A stretch of 64,000 bases of DNA from an uncultured Eubacteriales bacterium (GTDB lineage: Bacteria > Bacillota > Clostridia > Oscillospirales > Acutalibacteraceae): contig CAKSFA010000008.1 of the NCBI GenBank assembly GCA_934454125.1, forward strand, positions 4,375 through 68,374, given 5' to 3'. Positions 15,549 to 24,816 of the stretch are shown in pieces. Each line of letters starts with the position of its first letter. Within the stretch, counting starts at the first letter, position 1. The position numbers were made by a program, and so were the translations under genes. The notes below the pieces were generated by a model, which did no database searches, was not told the origin of the DNA, and saw nothing but the letters and a program-made list of their open reading frames with translations.

Positions 15549-15920
15549 TCATAAACGACGTTTCCGTTGTTTGGCGGCAATTACATAAAAAATGATGATA
15601 AATACAGCATAAATAGCACCAAGCAAAACTAACGTAATATCAAGCCAAATGGGGAAACTACCAATAACCACACGGATAAAATATGCAATGGAAGCACACA
15701 TAATCAAGATTGCGCCATGGTTCACAACCAACAAACGCTCCGTTTGATCGGTACGTAATGCTACCAGATTAAATCGCACAAAAATAAACTCCATACAGGT
15801 CACTGCAATACACAAGTATAAATGCATATTGCCCAATGGGTATACCGCTGCCAAAACAGCAAATAGTACAGAAGCAACCAAACCACATATCATTGCAAGA
15901 TAAGAAAATACTCTGCTCAT
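15549..15920 (-). CDS. Four-helix membrane protein, unknown function
   Basis: A 123-residue protein with four predicted membrane segments (about 5-27, 31-54, 68-88, 93-115) and a basic C-terminus (KQRKRRL), suggesting inside-facing ends. No family is recognised. The start overlaps the rqcH stop by four bases (ATGA), and pgeF begins 18 bases downstream, so the three are cotranscribed. Confidence 0.75.
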   Translation of the reverse strand: MSRVFSYLAMICGLVASVLFAVLAAVYPLGNMHLYLCIAVTCMEFIFVRFNLVALRTDQTERLLVVNHGAILIMCASIAYFIRVVIGSFPIWLDITLVLLGAIYAVFIIIFYVIAAKQRKRRL

Positions 15921-17689
15921 AACGACTCTCCTTTGGTTATGTTAGCCGACGGCAGAGCAGGCGTAACATAAACAGTTTTATTTTTCACATAAATCACCAT
16001 ACCGGGCTTGGCGCCCTGTGGCTTTGAAACATAACGAATCAAGGTATAATCAACAGGTACTTGCGCAGAATTGCGTGCACGGCTGTGATAAGCAGCAATT
16101 TGTGCTGCTTCCAAAATTGCCTGGTCACTAATTTCACGATGATCAGACACAATTACTGTGTGCGAACCGGGAATCTGCTTAACATGCAGCCACATATCGT
16201 GATTATTTGCCTGTTTCAAAGTCAGATGGTCATTTTGCCGGTTATTTCTACCCACTAGCACAGTAAAACCATCTGTGGTAGTAAATTGTAATGGTGCAAC
16301 CATTGACGGACGCTTTTCTTTCCCTTTGCTTCGCTGTATTCTTAAATAACCTTGTTCAGTCAGTTCTTGCCGTAACTCCAGCAAATCCTGTTCCGTTTCA
16401 GCACGACTGAGCGCCTCACTCACTGTATCAAGATACGCTAGTTCCTGCTGCGCCTGCGCAATCTGTTCAGTCAGTTTTTCTTCTGCTGTACGCGCCTTAC
16501 GATAGTCTTTGTAGTACTTCTGTGCATTTTGCGACGGTGTCAGCATTGGATCCAAGGCAATCCGTATCAACGGACTGTCCGATTCATAAAAATTTTCTAG
16601 TTCAGCAAAGGTATCACCCTGTTTTAGACGATAAAGATTCGCATTGAGTAAATCTCCATACATCTTCAGTGTTTCGCGCTGCGCACATTGTGAAAGCTCT
16701 GCCCGCTGCAAATTAATTTTGCGACTCAACCGTTCCGTCACATTAGAAATCAGCCTCGATAAATCCTGCGTGCGCACACGCATCCGTTCAGCTCGATCGC
16801 GTTCACGATAAAAACTATCTAGCAGCTCGGAAAACGACGATAAGTATGAAATTTGTACAGCAGTTCCATATTGCCGAATTGGCAAAAACGAAAAATCCAT
16901 TGGTTTTCCATTCTGTGCAATCACCATACATGGCATACCACTACATTCCTGAACCACAGCACAAAATTTTGCAAGCTGTTGCTGTAACCGCTCCCACATT
17001 TCTGAGGTAAGATGTTGTAATTGCAAATCCTTTCTCTTACATATCACATCTGCAAGCTCCCGACATACAATCGGTGAAATACCCTGTATCGTGCGCAACA
17101 GCACATCACTGAGCAACTGCTCCTGCGGTGAATTACGCAGCGCCGTTAGCAGCTCCTGGCCAGTACAGTTCAATGGGCAAAACTTATTTTGAGGTGGCGG
17201 GCTACGATACGGCAAACCGGGTAATACCAGTCTTTGAGAGCTCATCTCTTCGTCAACACGTTTCAAAGCGTCGATAATCATACCACCCTGATCGGTCAAA
17301 ATCACATTGCTGTGCCTGCCCATAATCTCAATCGTAAGCATGCAAGGTGCCAAATCACCCAACTCGTTGTATGCCTCAAACTCTAATGTAAGAGCACGTT
17401 CCAGCCCTTTCTGATGCACTCCCACCAGCTTAGCTCCACCAAGTCGTTTGCGGAGTAACATACACAACATCGGCGGTTGTTTGGGATTTTCAGGTACATC
17501 ATTTGTGATATGTATACGCGCACTATTTGCACGGGTAGAAAGCAGCAGACGTACTACTCCCGTGCGTGTACGCAAAGCAAGCAGAATCTCTTCACGGTTA
17601 GGCTGATAAATTTTATCAACTCTGGCAAACAACATACACTGTGTAAGCTCTTGTGCAATGTGATGTAAAAATGCACCGTCTAACGCCAT
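15917..17689 (-). CDS. rqcH: Ribosome quality-control protein RqcH (NFACT/FbpA type)
   Basis: A 590-residue NEMF/Rqc2 homologue. It binds stalled 50S subunits carrying peptidyl-tRNA and adds C-terminal alanine tails. Domains: NFACT-N (about 1-190; starts 'MALDGAFLHHIAQEL', with 'ILTDQGGMIIDALKRVDE'), helix-hairpin-helix region, long coiled coils (about 280-430) and the NFACT-R RNA-binding domain (about 450-560; 'NNHDMWLHVKQIPGSHTVI'). The length matches bacterial homologues. It is the first gene of a unit with the four-helix protein and pgeF. Confidence 0.94.
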   Translation of the reverse strand: MALDGAFLHHIAQELTQCMLFARVDKIYQPNREEILLALRTRTGVVRLLLSTRANSARIHITNDVPENPKQPPMLCMLLRKRLGGAKLVGVHQKGLERALTLEFEAYNELGDLAPCMLTIEIMGRHSNVILTDQGGMIIDALKRVDEEMSSQRLVLPGLPYRSPPPQNKFCPLNCTGQELLTALRNSPQEQLLSDVLLRTIQGISPIVCRELADVICKRKDLQLQHLTSEMWERLQQQLAKFCAVVQECSGMPCMVIAQNGKPMDFSFLPIRQYGTAVQISYLSSFSELLDSFYRERDRAERMRVRTQDLSRLISNVTERLSRKINLQRAELSQCAQRETLKMYGDLLNANLYRLKQGDTFAELENFYESDSPLIRIALDPMLTPSQNAQKYYKDYRKARTAEEKLTEQIAQAQQELAYLDTVSEALSRAETEQDLLELRQELTEQGYLRIQRSKGKEKRPSMVAPLQFTTTDGFTVLVGRNNRQNDHLTLKQANNHDMWLHVKQIPGSHTVIVSDHREISDQAILEAAQIAAYHSRARNSAQVPVDYTLIRYVSKPQGAKPGMVIYVKNKTVYVTPALPSANITKGESL

Positions 17690-17728
17690 ACCGTACTCCT
17701 TTCTCCTTTCTTTAAAACTATGCAGATA

Positions 17729-18499
17729 TCATATGCAATAATGCACAGGATCCTGTTGATCCGCCACCAAAAAGGAAACCTGTGGAAACGCCTTTGCCAA
17801 ACGGTCGCATAGTGGTTGCATTGCCAGATTCTCCGTTGCAAAATGACCTGCATCTACCATGGTAAGCCCCAACTCCACCGCTGCCAACAATTCATGATGC
17901 TTGCTTTCCCCGGTTACAAACGCATCGGCTTTAGCTGAACCAGCAGCAAACACGGAAGATGACCCCGCACCACATGCAACTGCCACAGTTTTCACCGCCG
18001 TTTTACCCATTGTAAACTTTACCCCGCCGCATTGTAGTGCACTCTTTATGTGAGCCGCAAACGCTTCTGGAGTTAGCGGCTGTTCCAGTTCTCCAATCAA
18101 AGAAGCAGCCAATCCTGTTTGTTCATACTCCTCAAGCATATTGATTTTCTGTAAACCAATGCGCTCTGCCAAGCAGGTATTCACACCGCCACATGCCAAA
18201 TCATAATTGGTATGCGCAGCAATAGCACAAAGACTATTTTGTGCCAGTAAATAGGGCACACTGCTGCTACTCAACCGCCGCAACGACTGAAAAATCACCG
18301 GATGATGGCTGATAATCAGTTCGGCTTTTTGACCCACGGCCTGCTGAATCACTTGCGGTGTAATGTCAAGCGCCAACAGAGCCACTGTTACCGGACCATC
18401 TGCATCGCCCACCAAGAGTCCTACATTGTCAAAGCTCATCGCTGTGTCAAACGGTGCAAAATCATCAATCCAACGGTAAATATCTTTTACTGTAACCAT
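17729..18499 (-). CDS. Nif3-like dinuclear metal centre protein
   Basis: A 256-residue member of the Nif3/DUF34 family (GTP cyclohydrolase I type 2-like by name only). It has the metal motifs 'AELIISHHPVIF' and 'IAAHTNYDLACGGVN' near the N-terminus and 'VDAGHFATENLAM' near the C-terminus. Members form hexamers with a two-metal site; the substrate is not established. The gene follows trmK with a 15-base gap, a pairing conserved across Firmicutes. Confidence 0.9.
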   Translation of the reverse strand: MVTVKDIYRWIDDFAPFDTAMSFDNVGLLVGDADGPVTVALLALDITPQVIQQAVGQKAELIISHHPVIFQSLRRLSSSSVPYLLAQNSLCAIAAHTNYDLACGGVNTCLAERIGLQKINMLEEYEQTGLAASLIGELEQPLTPEAFAAHIKSALQCGGVKFTMGKTAVKTVAVACGAGSSSVFAAGSAKADAFVTGESKHHELLAAVELGLTMVDAGHFATENLAMQPLCDRLAKAFPQVSFLVADQQDPVHYCI

Positions 18500-18514
18500 A
18501 CTTGCCCCCTATTT

Positions 18515-19213
18515 CTACCGCAACAAATCTTGCAATTCCCGCAAAATCATCTCTATCCGCATCAGTTCCTCCGGCTCTTTTCCGCTTTGTTGTAATCCCT
18601 GAACACGCTTTTGCAAACGTATACAGACTCGCTCAATATACGCCCGACTCTGCGGTGCATCCGGCTGCAAAATACCAATTTGCAAAAATCGCTCTCCTGT
18701 TTGCACATGCGGCGGATCATATACCGCCTGCATGACGGTATAGATATGCTCACCGTCTTGCACTGCCCGCTCCTGCACCACTGCAAACCCATGCTCGGAA
18801 AGATAAGCGCGCAATTCTGCAGCAGCCGTCATCGGCTGCAAGATCAAATGCTTCTGTGTATCCTTCAGCCAAGGTGCTTTCCCAATGATTTCTGCAATCA
18901 ATAAGCCACCCATGCCAGCAATGACAATATCATCCGCTTCATTTGGAAAAATTAGCTCTAAACCGTCGGATATCCGTGTATCTACCTGTTTTTCCACACC
19001 ATAGCAACGAACATGAAACCCTGCTTTTTGCAAAGGACCAACACGAACATCCGCAGCTATCGCCTTTGGAACACGTGCTTGTTTTACCAACCAAATCGGT
19101 AAATATGCATGATCCGTACCAATATCTGCCATTGGTCTGCCTTCACGTACCATATCTGCGCAAGTCTGTAAACGTGCGTCCAGTGTGAACAATTTCTTTT
19201 TTCGCAAAAACAA
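18515..19213 (-). CDS. trmK: tRNA (adenine(22)-N1)-methyltransferase
   Basis: A 232-residue SAM-dependent enzyme that methylates N1 of A22 in some tRNAs. The SAM-binding start 'MADIGTDHAYLPIWLV' and the 'DDIVIAGMGGLLIAEII' motif are clear; the C-terminal helices form a coiled coil typical of TrmK. The start is TTG 19213, preceded by AAAGGAG with a nine-base spacer. It is coupled to the Nif3-like gene. Confidence 0.92.
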   Translation of the reverse strand: MFLRKKKLFTLDARLQTCADMVREGRPMADIGTDHAYLPIWLVKQARVPKAIAADVRVGPLQKAGFHVRCYGVEKQVDTRISDGLELIFPNEADDIVIAGMGGLLIAEIIGKAPWLKDTQKHLILQPMTAAAELRAYLSEHGFAVVQERAVQDGEHIYTVMQAVYDPPHVQTGERFLQIGILQPDAPQSRAYIERVCIRLQKRVQGLQQSGKEPEELMRIEMILRELQDLLR

Positions 19214-19253
19214 TCTTCTTTGCTCCTTTATAAATAGCCCAGCAAATTGAAAA

Positions 19254-19283
19254 TTCCGCCCGACAAAGCCTTACCGGACGGAA
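19254..19283 (-). terminator. Hairpin after the DUF1858 gene
   Basis: On the - strand TTCCGTCCGG pairs with TCGGGCGGAA (two G-U pairs), followed by TTTTC. The T run is short, so it may terminate only partly and allow read-through into trmK. Confidence 0.55.
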
Positions 19284-19307
19284 ATGCATATTGTTATTTC
19301 AACAAAT

Positions 19308-19511
19308 TTATTTACCTGCAAGGTGTTTGTTAATTTTTTCAAGCATTTCGTCCACGTTTACACCGTGTACCATACATGCTTGCTCCAAAGATTCACCACG
19401 CGCAGACGGACAGCCAAGACAATGCATCCCCATCTCCAAAAAGAACGGTGCTGTGTCCTGATCCATATCGAGAATATCTCCAATCAATGTTTCTTTTGTA
19501 ATTGCAGCCAT
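19308..19511 (-). CDS. DUF1858 redox-disulfide domain protein
   Basis: A 67-residue protein matching DUF1858, a small domain with a CxxC pair ('GMHCLGCP') and a third Cys ('LEQACMVHG'). It starts 'MAAITKETLIGDIL', typical for the family. Standalone copies are common in Clostridia; a redox or metal role is suspected but not shown. GGAGG precedes the ATG. It diverges from the downstream xer gene. Confidence 0.85.
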   Translation of the reverse strand: MAAITKETLIGDILDMDQDTAPFFLEMGMHCLGCPSARGESLEQACMVHGVNVDEMLEKINKHLAGK

Positions 19512-19717
19512 TTGTACTTCCTCCTATTGCAACAATGTGCTTCTATTATAATACCCACCGCGCATGATTGCAATACATTTTCATGTTTTTCACCACCATA
19601 CAGCAACATCTAACTTTTTTACAAAGAAAAAGCATATAAAAAACCGACAAATACAGTAGCATAAATACAAAAAACATGCTATACTGACCGTGAACAACCA
19701 CACAAGGAGGCCCTGAC

Positions 19718-20698
19718 TTGAAACAGGACGTATTTTCATCCACACCACCCATTATCAAAGAATTTTTGGGTTATCTGGGCACTGTTAAAGGCAAATCTCC
19801 GCTAACGGTAGAAGAATACTTTTTGGACTTGCGCACCTTTTTTCGATATATGCTGCAACAACGCGGAGATGTATCACCACAAACCCCATTTGATGAAATC
19901 AATATTTCCAGCATCAACTTAACATTTATTGAAAGCATAACACTGACAGATGTATATGAATATATGAATTTCATTAGCACTCAGCGCAAAAACAAAGCCT
20001 CCACTCGATCTCGTAAAGTCTCAAGTCTACGCACTTATTTTCAATATTTAACCAACAAAGCCGGCAAACTGAAAAATAATCCAGTTGCTGAACTGGAAAC
20101 ACCAAAAACAAAAAAAGCTTTGCCTAAATATCTAACGCTTGAGCAAAGTATTGAATTGCTAAACGCCACAGATGGACCTTACCAAAGCCGTGACTATTGC
20201 ATTCTTACCTTGTTTTTAAATTGCGGCATGCGCCTATCTGAACTGGTGAGCATAAATCTGTCAGATATCAACCATCAGGATCGTGTAATACGTATCACGG
20301 GTAAAGGCAATAAAGAACGCCTTGTCTACTTAAATGACGCATGTGTCAGTTCGATCAACAGCTATTTAAAAAATCGCCCTGTAAACGGTATCCTCGACCG
20401 AGACGCACTGTTCATCAGTCGCGAGCATAAACGCATTAGCCCAAAAACCGTGCAGGCAATGGTCAATAAATATTTGAAAAAAATCGGTCTCGGCAGTGCA
20501 GGCTACTCGGTTCATAAGCTGCGCCATACTGCCGCTACACTGATGTATCAATACGGAAATGTGGATATTCGTGTTCTCAAAGATATTTTGGGACACGAAA
20601 ATTTGGGTACAACAGAAATTTACACACATATTTCAGATACACAAATGAAAAAAGCATCCGACTCTAATCCTCTCTCAAAAATAAAACAAAAAAAATAA
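19718..20698 (+). CDS. Tyrosine recombinase, XerC/XerD type
   Basis: A 326-residue tyrosine recombinase with the N-terminal SAM-like core-binding domain (about 10-120) and a catalytic domain with R172 ('NCGMRLSEL'), a Lys near 196, H266-x-x-R269 ('SVHKLRHTAA'), H292 ('ILGHENLG') and nucleophile Y302 ('EIYTHI'). The start is TTG 19718 behind AAGGAGG. It converges on a second Xer gene with a shared terminator between them. It may be the XerC partner for dimer resolution, or a recombinase of another role; clostridia often carry this extra, slightly longer type. Confidence 0.9.
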   Translation: MKQDVFSSTPPIIKEFLGYLGTVKGKSPLTVEEYFLDLRTFFRYMLQQRGDVSPQTPFDEINISSINLTFIESITLTDVYEYMNFISTQRKNKASTRSRKVSSLRTYFQYLTNKAGKLKNNPVAELETPKTKKALPKYLTLEQSIELLNATDGPYQSRDYCILTLFLNCGMRLSELVSINLSDINHQDRVIRITGKGNKERLVYLNDACVSSINSYLKNRPVNGILDRDALFISREHKRISPKTVQAMVNKYLKKIGLGSAGYSVHKLRHTAATLMYQYGNVDIRVLKDILGHENLGTTEIYTHISDTQMKKASDSNPLSKIKQKK

Positions 20699-20723
20699 AA
20701 ACAGACTTAATAAGTCTGTTTTT
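20697..20723. terminator. Bidirectional terminator between the convergent xer genes
   Basis: AAAAACAGACTTA-A-TAAGTCTGTTTTT without its outer A is a near-perfect palindrome of two 13-base arms with A on one side and T on the other in both directions, overlapping the tail of one gene and close to the stop of the other. Confidence 0.9.
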
Positions 20724-21621
20724 ATACTTTTGCACGCGGATGACAATTATGATATACCTCTTTAAAGTGTGCATCCAATAGTTGTACATACACTTGGGTC
20801 GAAGAAATATCAGCATGACCAAGCATCATTTGAATATCTCTCAGATCTGCACCATTCTCCAACAGATGCAGCGCAAAAGAATGACGCAGCGTATGCGGAG
20901 TAAACTCTTTGGTAATCCGTGCTTGCTCCGCATAACTCTTTACAATCTTCCAAAATCCCTGCCGTGTTAATCGTTTGCCATTTAGATTTACAAATAACGG
21001 CTGCTCGTCTCCTTGCATACCAATCATGGGACGCACACGTTTTATATATGTTGTAACTGATTTAATCGCCGTACGATATATCGGTATGATTCGGTCTGCT
21101 TTTCCCCTACACAACAGCATACCTGTTTTCATATCCACATCCTGCAAATTCAATTGCACTAACTCCGTTGCCCGAATCCCTGTTGCGTACAGCAATTCCA
21201 AGATTGCTTTGTCACGACAACCTTTGGTGGTTTTGGTGTCAGGTTGAGCTAACAAACGTTCAATTTCTGCACCGTTTAAAAAGTAGGGCAGTTTTTTCTG
21301 CATTCTAGTAGTCCTCACTTGCTTTGCCGGATTACTAGTCAATCGATAGCGCTCCATCAGGAAGCTATAAAAACAACGTATCGACGCCAGACGACGGGTA
21401 ATTGTTGCATCTGAGCGGTTTTGTACAGCCAATTCCTCTACATACAGACGCATCGTTTCGTCATCTGCCTGTAACACGTCTGACAAGCTGCGCGTTTGTA
21501 AAAACATCAGAAAATGCTGAACGTCCCGCCGATATGATTGCATGGTATTCTGCGAAACTGCTCTTTGCTCAACCAAATATGTCTGAAACTGTGCAAGATA
21601 GCTCTGCATATCTTCTCCCAT
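20722..21621 (-). CDS. xerD: Site-specific tyrosine recombinase XerD
   Basis: A 299-residue recombinase for chromosome dimer resolution at dif. The catalytic set is complete: 'YATGIRATELVQLN' (Arg), 'CRGKADR' (Lys), 'PHTLRHSFALHLL' (His, Arg), 'MMLGHADISS' (His) and 'TQVYVQL' (Tyr). ATG 21621 is chosen because AGGAAGGGG precedes it; ATG 21609 with GGGAG is an equally good alternative. A longer frame to 21660 overlaps spoIIM. The spoIIM-xerD order matches B. subtilis, supporting the XerD name. Confidence 0.93.
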   Translation of the reverse strand: MGEDMQSYLAQFQTYLVEQRAVSQNTMQSYRRDVQHFLMFLQTRSLSDVLQADDETMRLYVEELAVQNRSDATITRRLASIRCFYSFLMERYRLTSNPAKQVRTTRMQKKLPYFLNGAEIERLLAQPDTKTTKGCRDKAILELLYATGIRATELVQLNLQDVDMKTGMLLCRGKADRIIPIYRTAIKSVTTYIKRVRPMIGMQGDEQPLFVNLNGKRLTRQGFWKIVKSYAEQARITKEFTPHTLRHSFALHLLENGADLRDIQMMLGHADISSTQVYVQLLDAHFKEVYHNCHPRAKV

Positions 21622-21632
21622 ACCCCTTCCTG

Positions 21633-22328
21633 TCAAAATGTAAAGAAACCGGCAATGCACACTGCCAGTGCTGTGTCGGTAATCGCCCCAGCAACCAAAA
21701 CACCTGTTAAGATTGAAAACCGAAAAAAAAATGTACGCACCCCATTATTCTCCGGCTCTTCTTGCGCTCGTCGTTTATTGCCAAGTGGAATTTTTCGTGA
21801 GAATAGGACGCTCTCCCTTGCACCGAGTAAAATAGTTATAAGACATAGAAATGCTCCTGGTAAAATTACCAGTAAGTGAAACAAAAAACCGGAAAATCCG
21901 TAGGTAGCATATAAATAACCTGCTGTAAGCCCCATACCAAAACCACGAAACAACGGCGCCAGTGGAACACAATATGCTCCCCACACCGAAAGTCCGCATA
22001 AAAAGCAAAACAGCAAAAATAAAAACGAAGAAGCAAGTGACGCTGTAAACACTGCAAGCAAAGGTAAGGTTCCGCGCGCCTGTATGTTACTAAAAAACAC
22101 AAAATCCAGCATCTTAAGTAAGCTGTAATCTGCATGACGTATATATAAAGCGCCCAACAATACACCTGTAGCAGCAAAAAGTCCCATCAGAGTAATCAAA
22201 AATCGTCCGCGTAAAATTCCCGCAAATCCGGCAATGCAACCCTTTGTACCGCTTCCGCGGTGTAGCGCTCTACCCCGTGCTCGCGGCATTTTTGCAAAAA
22301 ATAGGTTTGTCCGTCTCATGATATCCAT
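21633..22328 (-). CDS. spoIIM: Stage II sporulation protein M homologue
   Basis: A 231-residue membrane protein with a basic N-terminus and about five hydrophobic segments. It resembles SpoIIM (DUF95), part of the DMP complex that drives septal peptidoglycan hydrolysis and engulfment in sporulation. The 'GFGMGLTAGYLYATYG' and 'HLLVILPGAFLCLITILLGARES' segments correspond to the conserved core. Its position directly upstream of xerD is the same as in B. subtilis. It suggests that the organism can sporulate. Confidence 0.82.
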   Translation of the reverse strand: MDIMRRTNLFFAKMPRARGRALHRGSGTKGCIAGFAGILRGRFLITLMGLFAATGVLLGALYIRHADYSLLKMLDFVFFSNIQARGTLPLLAVFTASLASSFLFLLFCFLCGLSVWGAYCVPLAPLFRGFGMGLTAGYLYATYGFSGFLFHLLVILPGAFLCLITILLGARESVLFSRKIPLGNKRRAQEEPENNGVRTFFFRFSILTGVLVAGAITDTALAVCIAGFFTF

Positions 22329-22385
22329 AGTCCCCCAAACAAGTTGTCTGGTTCATCTTTATGTCTACCACAAACCATTTATGCA

Positions 22386-23192
22386 TTATTTTCCCAACTC
22401 TTCGGCACGCCTGGTACAGGCTTGCATTGCATTATCTACCGTTTCTTCCAGTTGACCGGCGTAAAAAACCTCCAATGCTGCCAGCGTAGTACCTCCTTTA
22501 GAAGATACCATATTGATGAGTTCCTGCGGCGTTTTTCCTGAATAAACCAGCATACCTGCACTGCCGATCATCGTTTGCACAATCAATGGTAACGCTGTTT
22601 CTCTGGCAATTCCCTGTCGTTCGGCGCTGTCCAGCATTGCCTTGGCAAATAAATAAAAATATGCAGGACTACTGCCGTTTATTGCAATTACCGCATTCAT
22701 CTGCGTTTCTTCCAACTCTGTTACTGTGCCACAGCAAGAAAAAAAGGACTCTGCCGTTTCAAACATCTCATCGGTCACACCCACGCTGCGACACATCGCA
22801 GTAGCTCCCTGGCCTAACAGTAATGGTGTATTGGGCATTGTACGGATCACCGGGCAGTCACATTCCAACGCATTGCGAATATAATCGGTTGAAATACCAG
22901 CTGCAATCGAAATCAGCAATGTTTGCGGTGTTACCGTGCCCTTCACAGCAGTCAGCACTTCTTCAAAACTCTGCGGTTTTACCGCCAAAACAAGAATCTG
23001 ACATCCCTGAGCCAACGCCTGCAAAGAATCGGCAACCTGCACCCCCTGTTGCGCAAATACTTCGCACTTCTCAGCATTGATGTCAAACACAGCAATCTGC
23101 TGTGGCTGCAAAGCTGCAGAGCTAATGATGCCATTGATAATCGCGGTTGCCATATTGCCCGCCCCGATAAATCCCAATTGCGTCTGTTCCAA
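22386..23192 (-). CDS. proC: Pyrroline-5-carboxylate reductase
   Basis: Last step of proline synthesis, NAD(P)H-dependent. It is 268 residues from the TTG at 23192, which follows AAGGGGA closely and gives a normal N-terminus 'MEQTQLGFIGAGNMATAI' with the Rossmann GxGxxA. ATG 23216 is in frame but has no binding site. Conserved C-terminal signature: 'GSAGMLVYSGKTPQELINMVSSKGGTT'. It lies upstream of spoIIM with a 57-base gap. Confidence 0.96.
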   Translation of the reverse strand: MEQTQLGFIGAGNMATAIINGIISSAALQPQQIAVFDINAEKCEVFAQQGVQVADSLQALAQGCQILVLAVKPQSFEEVLTAVKGTVTPQTLLISIAAGISTDYIRNALECDCPVIRTMPNTPLLLGQGATAMCRSVGVTDEMFETAESFFSCCGTVTELEETQMNAVIAINGSSPAYFYLFAKAMLDSAERQGIARETALPLIVQTMIGSAGMLVYSGKTPQELINMVSSKGGTTLAALEVFYAGQLEETVDNAMQACTRRAEELGK

Positions 23193-23334
23193 GCTGTCCC
23201 CTTCTTTTCCGTTCATTTTATCGCTTTCTTATCATAATACTTTTACTTGTACTGCGCAAGACATAATTCGGCTTTTTTATCTTACCCACAAGGATTACTG
23301 AGAAATTGTGGCGATGTTCTACAAATTGACTAGT

Positions 23335-23366
23335 AAAAAAGAGACGTTTCCTTTCGGAAACATCTC
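23335..23366 (-). terminator. Terminator of the SCIFF maturase gene
   Basis: On the - strand GAGATGTTTCC-GAAA-GGAAACGTCTC followed by TTTTTT; an 11-base stem with one wobble pair and a GAAA tetraloop. Confidence 0.92.
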
Positions 23367-23383
23367 CTATTTTAGCATATGCT

Positions 23384-24742
23384 TTAAGACATCAAAGCTG
23401 CCTTCATCATAATGGCACATTCAATGCGTTTTTTTTCTAAGTCACACGAGAGTTTATGTGATTTTAAAATATCACCCTCATACTGCCAGCTGCTTGCCGC
23501 ACAGCCGCCGCTGCAATAAAATTTCGCCCAGCACTGTTTGCAGTCTTCTTTGCTATAAACATTTGTTACAGCAAACTCCTGCTTCATTGGGATATTAAAT
23601 GTATCTTCCATGATATTGCCCATTTTCCACTTTTCCTCGCCTACAAACTGGTGGCACGGATAGATATCTCCCTCCGGCGTAATACAAACATACTCATTGC
23701 CGCAACCACAACCACGCAGACGCTTGATTGCACATGGTCCCTGCTCCAAATCGACCATAAAATGGAAGAAATTAAAGCCCTGGCCATTTTTCTTACGGTC
23801 AATCAAAATATTTGCCAGATTTTCATACTCGGCAAATGCTGCAGGCAAATCTTCCTCCTGCAAAGAATACGGTAGCTTTGGATCGGAAACTACCGGTTCT
23901 ACTGAAACCTGCTCAAACCCTAATTCTGCCATATGTACGGCATCTTTTGCAAAATCAAGGTTGTGCTTAGTAAATGTTCCACGTACATAATAATCCTTGT
24001 CCCCTCTTCCGGCAACCAACTTTTGATATTTTGGAACAATCGAATCATAGCACCCAGTACCGTCAGCACGCACACGCAGCATATCATTAATCTCCTTGCG
24101 ACCGTCCAGTGAGAGCACTACATTATACATTTCCCGGTTCAGATATTCGATCACATCATCGGTTAAAAGCAGTCCGTTTGTCGTCATCGTGAAGCGGAAC
24201 TGCTTATCATATAATTTCTCCTGGCTTCTGGCGTAGTCTACAATTTGCTTGACTACTTTGAAGTTCATCAGTGGTTCTCCGCCAAAAAAGTCCAACTCCA
24301 AATTGCGCCGGCTACCTGAGTTGGCAATCAAAAAGTCGATCGCTTTTTTACCTACCTCCAGCGGCATTAACATTCTGCCGCAGCCAAAATCACCCTTTGC
24401 CGCAAAACAATACTCACACCGTAAATTACAGTCGTGCGCTACATTCAGACACATTGACTTGACTGGCGCCTCTTTTAGCATAGCAGAAAAATTATGATAG
24501 CTATCTTCGGAGTATAACTGCCCTGCCTCTTGCAATTGCAGCAACTCACCGTAAGCTTCTTCCAGCGTATGCTTGTCATATTTCTTTTCCAGTGCTTCCA
24601 TCATACCCTGAGGCGGCTCCTGCGGTACGTTATCCTCTAAATAGTCCAGCATTTCATACGGCGCATCTTCAAACAAATGCACCGCGCCGCTATTGGTATC
24701 TAACACGATGCGAAAATCATTTAACGTATATTTGTGTATCAT
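23384..24742 (-). CDS. scfB: SCIFF peptide radical SAM maturase
   Basis: A 452-residue radical SAM enzyme with a SPASM-type extension that forms thioether cross-links in the SCIFF peptide. The N-terminal region (about 1-85) is a RiPP recognition-like domain. The cluster motif 'CNLRCEYC' lies near residue 105, with 'FFGGEPLMNF' after it. The C-terminal auxiliary cluster Cys residues are dense: 'CGCGNEYVC', 'YPCHQF', 'CKQCWAKFYCSGGCAA'. ATG 24742 is chosen; GGGAG lies ten bases upstream. It follows the peptide gene, separated by a hairpin (24773-24800), and forms the unit conserved throughout Clostridia. Confidence 0.96.
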   Translation of the reverse strand: MIHKYTLNDFRIVLDTNSGAVHLFEDAPYEMLDYLEDNVPQEPPQGMMEALEKKYDKHTLEEAYGELLQLQEAGQLYSEDSYHNFSAMLKEAPVKSMCLNVAHDCNLRCEYCFAAKGDFGCGRMLMPLEVGKKAIDFLIANSGSRRNLELDFFGGEPLMNFKVVKQIVDYARSQEKLYDKQFRFTMTTNGLLLTDDVIEYLNREMYNVVLSLDGRKEINDMLRVRADGTGCYDSIVPKYQKLVAGRGDKDYYVRGTFTKHNLDFAKDAVHMAELGFEQVSVEPVVSDPKLPYSLQEEDLPAAFAEYENLANILIDRKKNGQGFNFFHFMVDLEQGPCAIKRLRGCGCGNEYVCITPEGDIYPCHQFVGEEKWKMGNIMEDTFNIPMKQEFAVTNVYSKEDCKQCWAKFYCSGGCAASSWQYEGDILKSHKLSCDLEKKRIECAIMMKAALMS

Positions 24743-24772
24743 TTTTCTTTGTCTCCCGATTCTGTGCAAAAA

Positions 24773-24800
24773 TTCAGGGACAGCACACGCTGTCCCTGAA
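24773..24800 (-). terminator. Hairpin with short T run between scfA and scfB
   Basis: On the - strand TTCAGGGACAGC (24800-24789), loop GTGT and GCTGTCCCTGAA (24784-24773) form a perfect 12-base stem followed by TTTTTG. It lies between the peptide stop and the maturase binding site and probably reduces read-through, so that the peptide is made in excess over the enzyme. It could also be a processing or stability element. Confidence 0.8.
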
Positions 24801-24816
24801 AAGTGAATGACCTGAA

